From NCBI GenBank assembly GCA_029101305.1, contig JAQXQS010000206.1, positions 1-40,339 on the forward strand: DNA of 40,339 nt, in the 5' to 3' direction. The translations under genes were made by a program, and so were the position numbers. The stretch is from Clostridia bacterium (GTDB lineage: Bacteria; Bacillota; Clostridia; Lachnospirales; Lachnospiraceae). Positions 6,591 through 15,655 of the stretch are shown here, piece after piece; the stretch's first letter is position 1; the number at the start of each line of letters is the position of its first letter. Under the pieces are notes generated by a model that saw only the letters and a list, made by a program, of their open reading frames with translations, was not told the origin of the DNA and made no database searches.

Positions 6591-7463
6591 ATGATTCCAA
6601 TTACCGGTCACACACAGCTTACCGCACTTCTTGGAAGTCCGGTGGCGCACAGTATTTCCCCCCTTATGCACAATGAAGCTTTCCATCTTCTGGATCTTGA
6701 TTACACGTATCTTTGCTTTGATGTAAATGAGGAAAATCTGGAAGCAGCTGTCACAGGACTGAAGACCTGCGGCATCCGCGGTTTCAACCTTACTATGCCA
6801 AACAAAAATAAGATCGTAGAGCTTCTGGATGAGCTTTCCCCTGCTGCCAGGTTGATTGGTGCCGTGAACACCGTTGTCAATGATAACGGGCACCTGACCG
6901 GATACAATACAGACGGTGTGGGCTATATGCAGGCCGTAAAAGATGCCGGATACGATATCACAGGTAAGACCATCACCGTCATGGGTGCCGGTGGCGCTGC
7001 TACTGCCATCTGTGCACAGGCTGCACTGGACGGGGTAAAAAAGATCCACATTTTTGCCCGGGAAACCAGCCGTTTCTGGGAGCGCACACAGAAGCTGGTG
7101 GAAAATATCAACGCCACACTTCCCTGCCAGGCTGTTCTTCATGAAAACAAGGATAAAGAAGCTCTGGCACATGCCATTTCGGAAAGCGCCCTTCTTCTGA
7201 ATGCCACTTCTGTTGGAATGGCACCTAATACAGAGGGTACTATTATTGAAGATACCAGCCTTTACCATCCGGATCTGATCGTGTCAGATGTGATCTACAA
7301 TCCTCGGGAAACACGCTTCCTGAGGGAAGCAAGGGAAGCTGGATGCCGCACCTTCAACGGTATGTATATGCTGCTCTACCAGGGGGCTGAGGCTTTCCAT
7401 CTGTGGACGGGGAAAGAGATGCCGGTGGAGGAGATTAAGGCAAAATATTTCTCTGAGTCATAG
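6591..7463 (+). CDS. aroE: shikimate dehydrogenase (NADP+)
   Basis: The 290-residue enzyme reduces 3-dehydroshikimate to shikimate. The N-terminal substrate domain has GSPVAHSISPLMHN and the catalytic K72 in NLTMPNKNKI, with D108 in GYNTDGVG. A Rossmann fold begins at VMGAGGAATAI (about residue 130). The C-terminal YQGAEAFHLWTG motif is conserved. Start ATG 6591 follows AGGAGG; the in-frame extension to 6540 lacks a ribosome site. The 176-bp gap to aroD holds a 9-bp inverted repeat, TGAAAGTTC (6487-6495) and GAACTTTCA (6554-6562), which might be a shared operator. Confidence 0.95.
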   Translation: MIPITGHTQLTALLGSPVAHSISPLMHNEAFHLLDLDYTYLCFDVNEENLEAAVTGLKTCGIRGFNLTMPNKNKIVELLDELSPAARLIGAVNTVVNDNGHLTGYNTDGVGYMQAVKDAGYDITGKTITVMGAGGAATAICAQAALDGVKKIHIFARETSRFWERTQKLVENINATLPCQAVLHENKDKEALAHAISESALLLNATSVGMAPNTEGTIIEDTSLYHPDLIVSDVIYNPRETRFLREAREAGCRTFNGMYMLLYQGAEAFHLWTGKEMPVEEIKAKYFSES

Positions 7464-7542
7464 AAAAAACATGCTGCATCGCTTCCCTGCAAGCTCAGCC
7501 ATTAAACTCAGCAGATTTGCTTTAATATTTATAACATTTTTC

Positions 7543-7580
7543 AAGAAAGGCGCCGCATCTCACAGCAGCGCCTTTCTTTT
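7543..7580. terminator. bidirectional terminator between aroE and thrS
   Basis: AAGAAAGGCGC (7543-7553) and GCGCCTTTCTT (7568-7578) form a perfect 11-bp stem followed by TT on the plus strand. On the minus strand the stem also ends in a T-rich run. It serves the convergent genes aroE and thrS. Confidence 0.8.
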
Positions 7581-7644
7581 ATGGAAATCACTTTCCTATT
7601 TTTTCACTTCAAAACGTTCTGGCGATCCGGCCAGCGCGTCCAAA

Positions 7645-9579
7645 TTATTTTTTCTCTTCCTGAACCTCTACTTTACGGTTCTCTCTGCTCTTGATCTCAG
7701 CTTTGATAGAAGTAATGAACTCACCAAGATCCTTTGCACCTTCGTCTCCAAGGAAACGGCTTCTTACAGAAACTTTGCCCTCTTCCTCTTCCTTCGCACC
7801 AACAACCAGCATGTAAGGAATCTTCTGAAGTCTTGCCTCACGGATCTTGTAACCGATCTTCTCTGCACGGGTATCGATTTCAACACGGATGCCAGCCTCT
7901 TTCAGCTCATCCAGGACTTTATTTGCATAGTCCATGTATTTGTCAGAGATCGGAAGGACTTTAACCTGTACAGGAGCAAGCCATGTTGGGAAAGCACCTG
8001 CAAAATGCTCGATCAGGATACCGATGAAACGCTCGATAGAACCGAATGCAACACGGTGAATCATGATCGGACGATGTTTCTCGCCGTCAGCTCCGATGTA
8101 CTCGCAGTTAAAACGAAGCGGAAGCTGGAAGTCAAGCTGGATAGTACCGCACTGCCAGGTTCTTCCGATGGAGTCCTCAAGATGGAAGTCGATCTTCGGT
8201 CCGTAGAATGCTCCATCTCCCTCGTTTACCACATAGTTCAGGCCAAGGTCATCAAGAGCTCCGCGAAGAGCATCTGTAGCCATCTCCCAGTCCTCATCAC
8301 TTCCCATGGAATCCTCTGGACGTGTGGAAAGCTCTACATGATATTTGAAACCAAACAGCTGATATACTTCGTCGATCAGTTTGGCTACGCCTTTGATCTC
8401 ATCACGGATCTGCTCTGGCATCATGAAGATATGGGCATCATCCTGTGTGAAGCAGCGTACACGCATAAGTCCGTGAAGCTGTCCGGATTTCTCATGACGA
8501 TGTACCAGACCAAGCTCACCCATACGAAGCGGCAGGTCACGGTAAGAACGTGGCTCGGACTGATATACAAGGATACCGCCTGGACAGTTCATTGGTTTGA
8601 TTGCGAAATCCTGGTCATCAATTACAGTGGTATACATATTTTCTTTATAATGATCCCAGTGTCCGGATGTCTCCCAAAGATGACGCGCCAGTATAATTGG
8701 TGTGGAAATCTCAACATATCCTGCTTTCTGGTGAATCTCTCTCCAGTAGTCCAGAAGTGTGTTCTTCAGAACCATTCCTTTCGGAAGGAAGAATGGGAAT
8801 CCAGGACCTTCGTCGCTCATCATGAACAGGCCAAGCTCTTTGCCAAGCTTTCTGTGGTCACGTTTCTTAGCCTCTTCCATACGATTGATATACTCTTCCA
8901 GATCTGCTTTCTTGGTGAAAGAAGTTCCATAGATTCTGGTAAGCATTTTATTTTTCTCGCTTCCTCTCCAGTAAGCACCTGCAATGCTGGTAAGCTTAAA
9001 TGCTTTTACCGGTTTGGTTGTCATCAGGTGAGGTCCTGCACAAAGGTCCACAAACTCGCCCTGCTGATAGAAGCTGATCTCAGCATCCTCTGGAAGGTCC
9101 TCGATAAGCTCTACTTTGTATGGCTCGTTTTTCTCTTTGAAGAAAGCAATTGCCTCTTCTCTGGATTTGGTGAAGCGGGTGATCGGGAGAGCTTCCTTTA
9201 CTACCTTCTTCATCTCTGCTTCGATTTTCGCAAGATCCTCTGTTGTGATCGGGTTCTCGCTGTCAATATCATAATAAAATCCGTCTGCAATAGATGGTCC
9301 GATTGCAAGCTTAACATCTGGGTACAATCTCTTGATGGCCTGTGCCATAATGTGGGATGTGGTGTGACGGAAAGCGCCTTTTCCACCTTCATCCTCGAAT
9401 GTAAGAATGCTTAACTCGCAGTCCTCATCAACCACATGTCTAAGGTCAACTACTTCCCCGTTAACCTCTCCTGCACATGCAACTCTTGCAAGTCCTTCGC
9501 TGATATCAGAGGCAATGTCGATAACGGATTTTGCTTCTGCGTATTCTTTTTTAGAACCGTCTTTTAATGTGATAATCAT
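7645..9579 (-). CDS. thrS: threonine-tRNA ligase
   Basis: The 644-residue class II synthetase charges tRNA-Thr. It has an N-terminal TGS domain (residues 1-60) and an editing domain with FRHTTSHIMAQA. The catalytic core has the zinc-binding cysteine in MNCPGG, the histidine in VHRHEKSG and a motif 3-like AFGSIERFIGILIEHF. A C-terminal anticodon-binding domain begins near PVQVKVLPI. Length is normal. Start ATG 9579 follows AAAGGAG; a longer frame to 9624 is unlikely. Expression is controlled by the T-box upstream. Confidence 0.97.
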   Translation of the reverse strand: MIITLKDGSKKEYAEAKSVIDIASDISEGLARVACAGEVNGEVVDLRHVVDEDCELSILTFEDEGGKGAFRHTTSHIMAQAIKRLYPDVKLAIGPSIADGFYYDIDSENPITTEDLAKIEAEMKKVVKEALPITRFTKSREEAIAFFKEKNEPYKVELIEDLPEDAEISFYQQGEFVDLCAGPHLMTTKPVKAFKLTSIAGAYWRGSEKNKMLTRIYGTSFTKKADLEEYINRMEEAKKRDHRKLGKELGLFMMSDEGPGFPFFLPKGMVLKNTLLDYWREIHQKAGYVEISTPIILARHLWETSGHWDHYKENMYTTVIDDQDFAIKPMNCPGGILVYQSEPRSYRDLPLRMGELGLVHRHEKSGQLHGLMRVRCFTQDDAHIFMMPEQIRDEIKGVAKLIDEVYQLFGFKYHVELSTRPEDSMGSDEDWEMATDALRGALDDLGLNYVVNEGDGAFYGPKIDFHLEDSIGRTWQCGTIQLDFQLPLRFNCEYIGADGEKHRPIMIHRVAFGSIERFIGILIEHFAGAFPTWLAPVQVKVLPISDKYMDYANKVLDELKEAGIRVEIDTRAEKIGYKIREARLQKIPYMLVVGAKEEEEGKVSVRSRFLGDEGAKDLGEFITSIKAEIKSRENRKVEVQEEKK

Positions 9580-9741
9580 GATTCGTGTCTCCTTTTTCTT
9601 TTTCTGAAACTGTATCACCGCCAAAGGAGGTGATACTTATAAAACGTATGATAACGTTTGCCTTATACAGGGACGAGATGCGCTTCTGTCCGATAGGGCT
9701 TTCTATATAATAGACAGTTCCAACGGAATTTCCTATTACAT

Positions 9742-9993
9742 AAAAAAGCCCCTTACAATGCTTCCTGCACTGTAAGGGACGAATATACTCGCGGTTCCAC
9801 CCTGCTTGCCATAGCATACGTATCTGTAAACCAGGCCACTTATTTGATGGTAACGGAATCACCGGACCGGATTAGGGCCACTCAGAGGTAGTTTTCGACT
9901 GCTTCCTGATAAGGCATTTCCAGCTGCCTGCCTCTCTCTGAAACATTCCACAGTTTACTCTTCTCGTCAACGTGTTTTCTTATCACTATGCCC
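9742..9993 (-). ncRNA. T-box riboswitch (threonine) of thrS
   Basis: Read on the minus strand, the hallmark T-box AGGGTGGAACCGCG lies at 9803-9790. Upstream is Stem I with the conserved AGAGAG...GCTGGAAA elements and a specifier loop with ACC (9889-9887), a threonine codon. Downstream is the terminator (stem 9778-9749 approximately, GTAAGGGGC then TTTTTT at 9747-9742) that competes with the antiterminator formed by the T-box sequence. Uncharged tRNA-Thr stabilises the antiterminator and lets thrS be transcribed. Confidence 0.93.
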
Positions 9994-9994
9994 C

Positions 9995-10023
9995 ATTATA
10001 GCCTCGGCGTTTTCGTTTGTCAA
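9995..10023 (-). promoter_or_regulatory. promoter of the thrS T-box transcript
   Basis: A perfect TTGACA (10023-10018) and TATAAT (10000-9995) are separated by 17 bp. Transcription would begin around 9988, at the start of Stem I. Confidence 0.9.
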
Positions 10024-10068
10024 TAAGTTCAAAATAAATATTTCACTGTTGTCCACAGTAACACTTTT

Positions 10069-10869
10069 TCAGATATTTCCTTTTAGCTTCTCCTTCAAAA
10101 GCGCAGCAACCTCCCGTACCACATAATGGACCTGCATGATTGGATCTGATGCTGCTGCAATTCCACAAGGATGTTCATAGCCCATCTTTCTGGCAAGCTT
10201 TATGGCACGGTACACGTGAAAATTATTGGACAGGATTCCTGTATTCTTCCTGCCACAACCGGTAAGTGCATCTGAAAACTTCAGATTCTCTTTCGTGCTG
10301 GTAGATTTTTCCTCCAGTACCAGTCTTTCCTTATGGATTCCGTGGACCGTAAGATAGTTCTCCATACATTTTGCCTCTGTAATATCTTCCCCGAATCCTT
10401 GTCCGCCGGAAAGGATTAAAATAGTATTCTCGTTCTCCCTGGCATAATGTAGTGCTGCTTTTAACCGAAGCTCCAATGCTTTCGAAGGCACATCACCTTT
10501 TACGTGAGCTCCTAACACCACCACATAATCCAGATTCTTTTCCCCTGAGGATTTCATTCCAGAGATCACGTGACTGCACAGGATTCCAAAACACAATATG
10601 CCAGACAGAGCTATCACTGCAATTCCATATTCCAGCCATTTCAGGGAAAATCCAGGATGCTTCCTTCCATAGCGAATCAGCAATGCTATTCCTTCAAAAA
10701 ATGCTGCAAGCACTACCCAGATCCAGGCAAAATCTGCTGTGATCCCGGCATATACCACGATCAACAGAAAATATGCCAGACAGATAATACCTGCGCAAAA
10801 ACATAATAAATTCAAATTCTTATCCCGCTTTCCTGTATATCCTTTCCCATATACACAATCTCTTTCCAT
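10069..10869 (-). CDS. DUF218 (YdcF/ElyC/SanA-type) membrane protein
   Basis: About 266 residues. Three N-terminal membrane helices (LLCFCAGIICLAYFLLIVVY, AWIWVVLAAFFEGIALLI, YGIAVIALSGILCFGIL) precede a DUF218 domain with VVVLGAHVKGDVPSKALELR, ILILSGGQGFGEDITEA and ILSNNFHVYRAIKLA. Members such as ElyC and SanA act on the cell envelope, and some bind nucleotides; the reaction is not established. The start is uncertain: ATG 10869 or GTG 10875, neither with a clear Shine-Dalgarno. The start region carries a 16-17 bp near-exact tandem duplication. Confidence 0.85.
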   Translation of the reverse strand: MERDCVYGKGYTGKRDKNLNLLCFCAGIICLAYFLLIVVYAGITADFAWIWVVLAAFFEGIALLIRYGRKHPGFSLKWLEYGIAVIALSGILCFGILCSHVISGMKSSGEKNLDYVVVLGAHVKGDVPSKALELRLKAALHYARENENTILILSGGQGFGEDITEAKCMENYLTVHGIHKERLVLEEKSTSTKENLKFSDALTGCGRKNTGILSNNFHVYRAIKLARKMGYEHPCGIAAASDPIMQVHYVVREVAALLKEKLKGNI

Positions 10870-10874
10870 ATACA

Positions 10875-10915
10875 CAAAACGGATTGCACGGTGGTCATCT
10901 CCCCCTGCAATCCGT
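10875..10915 (-). terminator. terminator of the SEC-C gene
   Basis: ACGGATTGCA (10879-10888) and TGCAATCCGT (10906-10915) form a perfect 10-bp stem, followed on the minus strand by TTTTG. It lies between the SEC-C gene and the DUF218 gene and slightly overlaps the GTG start candidate of the latter. Confidence 0.65.
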
Positions 10916-10982
10916 CTCTTTCTTATCTGGAAGTTATCTGTCTTCCGATTTCCAAAGTCGTAAAAGTCTCTGGCAAATATGC

Positions 10983-11498
10983 TTATTTATTTCTGCCACA
11001 GCAGAATTTATATTTCTTACCGCTGCCGCATGGACACGGATCGTTACGTCCGATCTTGTGTGCCTTTACAACTGTACCGGACTTCTTCTGCTCAAGATAA
11101 AGCTCTTTACGCTTCTCAGGTGTAAAGATCTTATCCCACTGTGGAAGGTTGTAGAGCCAGTCAGCCTTAGCATCTACCATGTTCTTGTAAAGAAGCTCTT
11201 TGTCGAAGCAAAGGCTTACAGTTGTATTCTCATCCATGGTCTCGATCGGGTTCTGAACCTTAAGGCTGTCATTGATTCCATCAAGGAAACCAACCATTAC
11301 AAGGACATCCAGTTTATATTTCTCAGCCAGCTCTTTAACAGTACCGGTAACTACTTCGTCCGGATTCTCAAGGAGCTGTGCGTAAATGTTCTTCTCAATA
11401 TTAAAATATTTCGCCCAGAACTGCTGGAGTTTATTACGATCTGCCTGCTGGTCATAGGCAATGGCACGCCACTGCTCTAAAATGGTCTTGTCGCTCAT
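10983..11498 (-). CDS. SEC-C motif protein
   Basis: The 171-residue protein ends in a SEC-C zinc-binding motif ([20 protein letters not shown]), as at the C-terminus of SecA. Its N-terminal 120 residues are helical ([20 protein letters not shown] onward) and resemble stand-alone SEC-C proteins of Firmicutes, whose role is unknown. The motif binds Zn through CxCx8CC and in SecA contacts SecB and ribosomes. Start ATG 11498 follows GAGGAATAAGAA. A single-gene unit with its own promoter and terminator. Confidence 0.85.
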   Translation of the reverse strand: MSDKTILEQWRAIAYDQQADRNKLQQFWAKYFNIEKNIYAQLLENPDEVVTGTVKELAEKYKLDVLVMVGFLDGINDSLKVQNPIETMDENTTVSLCFDKELLYKNMVDAKADWLYNLPQWDKIFTPEKRKELYLEQKKSGTVVKAHKIGRNDPCPCGSGKKYKFCCGRNK

Positions 11499-11555
11499 TT
11501 CTTATTCCTCTTTTCAACAAAATTTCGTAATTATGCCGTTATACAGCTGAAATTT

Positions 11556-11584
11556 ATTATACCATCTTTTTAGTGAAAACACAA
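11556..11584 (-). promoter_or_regulatory. promoter of the SEC-C gene
   Basis: TTGTGT (11584-11579) and TATAAT (11561-11556) are 17 bp apart on the minus strand, about 60 bp before the start codon. The rest of the gap up to 11793 holds only small hairpins, such as CATTGAA-ccccc-TTCAATG near 11701-11720, and no gene that I can see. Confidence 0.7.
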
Positions 11585-11793
11585 ATCCTATTTTTTCTTC
11601 CATATTTTTCATAAAATTTAAGTCCTTTTTATGTGAGAAATGTATAAAAAGCCAGAATCAGGTTCATACTATGACTGTTCAGTAAAATGAACATAAGATT
11701 CATTGAACCCCCTTCAATGATACCGTGTTATTACCAGAAGAATGGAATAATACAATACAAAAGATAAGCGAGATTAACTTATATCCTCCCCGA

Positions 11794-11834
11794 AACGCCC
11801 CGGGTTCCTGCATACGTAAGGAAGCCGGGGCGTT
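11794..11834. terminator. terminator after the HAD gene
   Basis: AACGCCCCGGGTTCC (11794-11808) and GGAAGCCGGGGCGTT (11820-11834) form a 15-bp GC-rich stem with one mismatch. It lies just past the HAD gene's stop. The T run on the minus strand is short (TTTC). Confidence 0.6.
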
Positions 11835-11862
11835 CATAATACAGAGATTGATTTTCAGATGG

Positions 11863-12684
11863 TTATTTTACCCCAAGCTTTTCCAGCTCTTTGGCTGCCT
11901 GTTTCAAGTCATGGAACTGGATGGCATGGATGCCAAGGGCTCTCGCTGCTTCGCAATTCTCTGGACGGTCATCCAGAAATACACTTTCCTCTGGCTTCAG
12001 ACCAAACCTGGAAAGAAGTGTCTCATAAATGTCAGCATCTGGTTTGATCTGCTTTACCTCGCAGGAAAAGATAACACCATCCATATTTTTCAAGAAAGGC
12101 ATCTGGGTGCTTCTGGTCTGCTCCAGCATATATTCACTGTAATTTGATAAAATATACAGATGATAGCCCTGGCTTTTCAGATAGCTGGTCCAGGTTTCCG
12201 CATAATCTTTGGCTTCGATGGTTCTTCCAGATTCTATTATTACCTTTTCCAGATCATCGGCATATTCTGGCGGAAGAGCCTGTGCAAACTGCTTCCGGTA
12301 CTCTTCTTCTGTAAGAGCGCCCCGGTCTCTCTCGTTCCAGATCTGGCTCTTGAACACTTTTTCACCGATCAGCTTCTCTTCTTCTGCCGGAAAATGGAAG
12401 CTTTCCAGATAGCCTTCCCAGTCATAAGAAACCAGAACTTTACCTACATCAAAAATAATATTTTTCACTTTTCCGTCTGCCTCCTTCTCATCTTTCTTCA
12501 GAAGTTTATAGACCATAAAAAATACATACGCCAGTACCGGCACCAGGATCACACATCCCACCGCCGCCTTAAAATTCCCCTGGGCATTCTCTCCGCTTCC
12601 AAAAGCAAAGATCATGGGCAGGCAGCACACTGCCAATAAAACGATCACACCCAGAATGGCTGCTATTTTTTTAAAATTTTTCAT
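11863..12684 (-). CDS. HAD-superfamily hydrolase with N-terminal membrane segments
   Basis: This 273-residue protein starts with two membrane helices (IAAILGVIVLLAVCCLPMIF and AVGCVILVPVLAYVFFMVY), followed by a HAD domain from about residue 73. Motif I is IIFDVGKVL: the nucleophile Asp is present, but the second Asp is replaced by Gly, as in the YihX-type branch. Motif II is ILSNYSE, motif III contains KQIKPD, and motif IV is VFLDDRPEN. A sugar phosphate or similar substrate is possible but not determined. Start ATG 12684 follows AAAGGAT. Anchoring of a HAD domain by an N-terminal hairpin is uncommon. Confidence 0.85.
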   Translation of the reverse strand: MKNFKKIAAILGVIVLLAVCCLPMIFAFGSGENAQGNFKAAVGCVILVPVLAYVFFMVYKLLKKDEKEADGKVKNIIFDVGKVLVSYDWEGYLESFHFPAEEEKLIGEKVFKSQIWNERDRGALTEEEYRKQFAQALPPEYADDLEKVIIESGRTIEAKDYAETWTSYLKSQGYHLYILSNYSEYMLEQTRSTQMPFLKNMDGVIFSCEVKQIKPDADIYETLLSRFGLKPEESVFLDDRPENCEAARALGIHAIQFHDLKQAAKELEKLGVK

Positions 12685-12714
12685 TCTTTTATCCTTTAAT
12701 ATAATATACAACAC

Positions 12715-12737
12715 GCGCCGGAGAAAAACTCCGGCGC
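12715..12737 (-). terminator. terminator of the purB-purA operon
   Basis: GCGCCGGAG (12715-12723) and CTCCGGCGC (12729-12737) form a perfect 9-bp stem around a 5-base loop. On the minus strand it is followed by the moderately T-rich GTGTTGTATATT. Confidence 0.75.
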
Positions 12738-12779
12738 CTCTTATCCATTCTTATAAATGGCTTTTTGATTCTATTCTGA

Positions 12780-14060
12780 TTATTTGTTTCTGTAGATGAT
12801 ATCGTTTCTTCCTGGTCCATTAGAAACCATGGTGATCGGATATCCGATCTTCTCCTCGATAAACTCGATATATTTTCTGCAGTTCTCCGGAAGATCCTCG
12901 TATTTCTTAATTCCACGGATATCACATTTCCATCCCGGAAGCTTCTCGATAACAGGTTTTGCTTTCTCAAGCTTAGCTGTGGTCGGGAAGTCTGTGGTGA
13001 TCTCTCCGTCAATATCGTAAGCTACACCAACCGGAATCTCATCCAGATAACCAAGTACATCAAGTACCGTAAATGCCACATCAGTAGCACCCTGCAGACG
13101 GCAGCCGTATTTGGAAGCAACACAGTCATACCATCCCATACGTCTCGGACGTCCTGTAGTAGCACCGTACTCTCCGCCGTCACCGCCACGTCTTCTAAGC
13201 TCATCAGCCTCTTCGCCGAAAATCTCAGAAACGAAAGCGCCGGCTCCAACAGCACTTGAATATGCCTTACTTACAACAACGATCTTCTGGATCTCATATG
13301 GAGGTACACCTGCTCCGATCGCACCGTAAGCAGCAAGTGTGGAAGAAGAAGTAACCATCGGGTAAATACCGTGATCCGGGTCTTTCAGAGTTCCAAGCTG
13401 ACCCTCAAGAAGAATCTCCTTGCCCTCTTTCAGCGCATTGTTCAGATACAGGGAAACGTCACATACATATGGTGCAACCATTTTCTTGTACTCCATCAGC
13501 TCTGCAAAAAGCTCATCAACATTCAGAAGAGGTTTGTGGTATAAATGCTCAAGAAGAACATTCTTAGTCTCACATACACTTGCCAGTTTCTCTTTCAGAT
13601 GGTCTTCGTCAAAAAGCTCGTTTACCTGGAAACCAATTTTTGCATATTTATCGGAATAGAAAGGTGCAATACCAGATTTGGTAGAACCAAAGGACTTGCC
13701 GCCCAGACGCTCTTCCTCATACTGGTCGAACAGGATATGATATGGCATAACTATCTGTGCCCTGTCAGAAATAAGGATCTTCGGTGCAGGAACACCTTTG
13801 CTTACTACTTCATTATATTCTTTAAAAAATACAGGAATGTTCAGTGCAACACCATTACCAATTACACTTGTGGTATGTCCGTAAAATACACCTGACGGCA
13901 GAGTGTGAAGTGCAAACTTACCATAGTCGTTTACGATGGTATGTCCGGCATTTGCGCCACCCTGGAATCTGACGATAATATCAGCTTTCTCAGCGAGCAT
14001 GTCGGTAATCTTACCTTTACCTTCATCTCCCCAGTTTGCTCCAACTACTGCTTTTACCAT
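12780..14060 (-). CDS. purA: adenylosuccinate synthase
   Basis: The 426-residue enzyme joins IMP and aspartate using GTP, the first committed step from IMP to AMP. It shows the N-terminal NWGDEGKGKITDML phosphate loop, QGGANAGHTIV, the STKSGIAP motif, LLEGQLGTL, and the C-terminal TGRPRRMGWYD and NGPGRNDI guanine-binding region. Full length. Start ATG 14060 follows AGGAGG. It lies 17 nt after purB and is surely co-transcribed with it. Confidence 0.97.
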   Translation of the reverse strand: MVKAVVGANWGDEGKGKITDMLAEKADIIVRFQGGANAGHTIVNDYGKFALHTLPSGVFYGHTTSVIGNGVALNIPVFFKEYNEVVSKGVPAPKILISDRAQIVMPYHILFDQYEEERLGGKSFGSTKSGIAPFYSDKYAKIGFQVNELFDEDHLKEKLASVCETKNVLLEHLYHKPLLNVDELFAELMEYKKMVAPYVCDVSLYLNNALKEGKEILLEGQLGTLKDPDHGIYPMVTSSSTLAAYGAIGAGVPPYEIQKIVVVSKAYSSAVGAGAFVSEIFGEEADELRRRGGDGGEYGATTGRPRRMGWYDCVASKYGCRLQGATDVAFTVLDVLGYLDEIPVGVAYDIDGEITTDFPTTAKLEKAKPVIEKLPGWKCDIRGIKKYEDLPENCRKYIEFIEEKIGYPITMVSNGPGRNDIIYRNK

Positions 14061-14077
14061 AACTTTATTTCCTCCTA

Positions 14078-15511
14078 TCACACATTAATCTCGGCTGTCA
14101 TTCCAAGCATTTCACTATGGGAATCCAGAACTGGCTTCACAACCTTGGCAATAAAGGCCTCTGTCTGTTCTTTGGCACGTCCCACATATTTCTTCGGATC
14201 CATGGTCTTCTGAAGTTCCTCCAGAGTCAGGTTAAATGCAGGATCTGCTGCGATCAGCTCGAGAAGATTGTTGTCCTTGCCTTCTACCTTCACATTCTTA
14301 CCAGCTTCCATGGAAAGCTCACGGATACGCTCATGAAGCTCCTGACGGTCTCCACCGGCTTTTACAGCGTCCATCATAATATTCTCAGTTGCCATAAATG
14401 GCAGCTCAGCCATCATATGCTTCTCAATAACTTTCGGATAAACCACAAGGCCATCCACTACATTGAGACACAGATCCAGGATTCCGTCAATTGCCAGGAA
14501 TCCCTCTGGGATAGAAAGACGCTTGTTAGCAGAATCATCCAGTGTTCTCTCAAACCACTGGGTAGCAGAGGTGATAGCCGGATTCAGGGCATCTACCATT
14601 ACATATCTGGAAAGGGAAGCGATACGCTCACTTCTCATAGGATTTCTCTTATACGCCATAGCAGAAGATCCGATCTGGGATTTCTCAAATGGTTCCTCCA
14701 CTTCCTTCAGATGCTGAAGGAGACGAATGTCATTAGACATCTTATGTGCACTTGCAGCGATTCCGGCAAGGATATTCACAACACGGGTATCAACCTTACG
14801 GGAATAGGTCTGTCCGGATACCGGATAGCATTCTTTAAAGCCCATCTTGGCAGCGATCATCGGATCGATCTTATCGATTGTTTCCTGGTCTCCGTCAAAC
14901 AGCTCCAGAAAGCTTGCCTGTGTACCTGTAGTTCCCTTAGAACCAAGAAGCTTGATGGTGCTAAGAACATACTCAAGATCCTCAAGATCCATCAGAAATT
15001 CCTGTGTCCAGAGTGTGGCACGTTTTCCTACTGTAGTAGGCTGTGCAGGCTGGAAATGGGTAAATGCAAGTGTAGGCTGGTCTTTATACTTATCTGCAAA
15101 TTTGGAAAGCTCGGCAATTACATTCACCAGCTTCCTGCGGACCAGCTTCAAGGCTTCTGTCATAACAATAATGTCTGTATTATCTCCTACATAACAGGAT
15201 GTTGCTCCCAGGTGGATAATTCCCTTTGCCTTCGGGCACTGTACACCGTAAGCGTATACATGGGACATAACATCATGACGCACTTCTTTCTCACGGGCCT
15301 TGGCAACATCATAGTTGATGTCATCTGCATGGGCTTTCAGTTCGTCGATCTGTTCCTGGGTAATGTTCAGTCCAAGCTCCTTCTCAGTCTCAGCCAGAGC
15401 AATCCAGAGTCTTCTCCAGGTGCGGAATTTCATATCCTGTGAAAAAATGTACTGCATTTCCTTGCTGGCATAACGCTCAGACAAAGGGCTTGTGTATCTG
15501 TCTGTACTCAT
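14078..15511 (-). CDS. purB: adenylosuccinate lyase
   Basis: The 477-residue fumarase/aspartase-family enzyme cleaves adenylosuccinate to AMP and fumarate, and SAICAR to AICAR. The family signature is GSSAMAYKRNPMRSE, which contains the catalytic serine loop. Upstream are the conserved HLGATSCYVGDN and FTHFQPAQPTTVGKR. The length matches the longer, eukaryote-like PurB class rather than the roughly 430-residue Bacillus form. Start ATG 15511 follows AGGAGAGAGAAA. With purA it forms the AMP branch operon. Confidence 0.97.
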   Translation of the reverse strand: MSTDRYTSPLSERYASKEMQYIFSQDMKFRTWRRLWIALAETEKELGLNITQEQIDELKAHADDINYDVAKAREKEVRHDVMSHVYAYGVQCPKAKGIIHLGATSCYVGDNTDIIVMTEALKLVRRKLVNVIAELSKFADKYKDQPTLAFTHFQPAQPTTVGKRATLWTQEFLMDLEDLEYVLSTIKLLGSKGTTGTQASFLELFDGDQETIDKIDPMIAAKMGFKECYPVSGQTYSRKVDTRVVNILAGIAASAHKMSNDIRLLQHLKEVEEPFEKSQIGSSAMAYKRNPMRSERIASLSRYVMVDALNPAITSATQWFERTLDDSANKRLSIPEGFLAIDGILDLCLNVVDGLVVYPKVIEKHMMAELPFMATENIMMDAVKAGGDRQELHERIRELSMEAGKNVKVEGKDNNLLELIAADPAFNLTLEELQKTMDPKKYVGRAKEQTEAFIAKVVKPVLDSHSEMLGMTAEINV

Positions 15512-15626
15512 TTTCTCTCTCCTGTTTCTTTTCTAATCAAGTGGATATTTCCTACATTTCGCGGATCATCTGCTTTATTTTGCAGCACAGACTGACAATT
15601 CAGCCTGTTTTTCCGTATACAAGGGG

Positions 15627-15655
15627 ATTATATAACATACAAAGATTTTAAGCAA
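15627..15655 (-). promoter_or_regulatory. promoter of purB-purA
   Basis: TTGCTT (15655-15650) and TATAAT (15632-15627) are 17 bp apart on the minus strand. The -35 box overlaps the last codons of the upstream ABC ATPase gene. About 115 nt of leader follows with no riboswitch that I recognise. Confidence 0.7.

Noticed and set aside
6534-7268. 244-codon minus-strand frame over aroE
   Set aside because: Antisense to the well-supported aroE gene; the sequence has no family features.
7471-9414. 647-codon open frame on the plus strand
   Set aside because: It is exactly antisense to thrS, whose every motif is intact. Its product looks random and rich in Cys, Leu and Phe. Codon bias of thrS explains the lack of stops.
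14117-15442. 441-codon open frame on the plus strand
   Set aside because: Antisense shadow of purB; no ribosome binding site and no recognisable domains.
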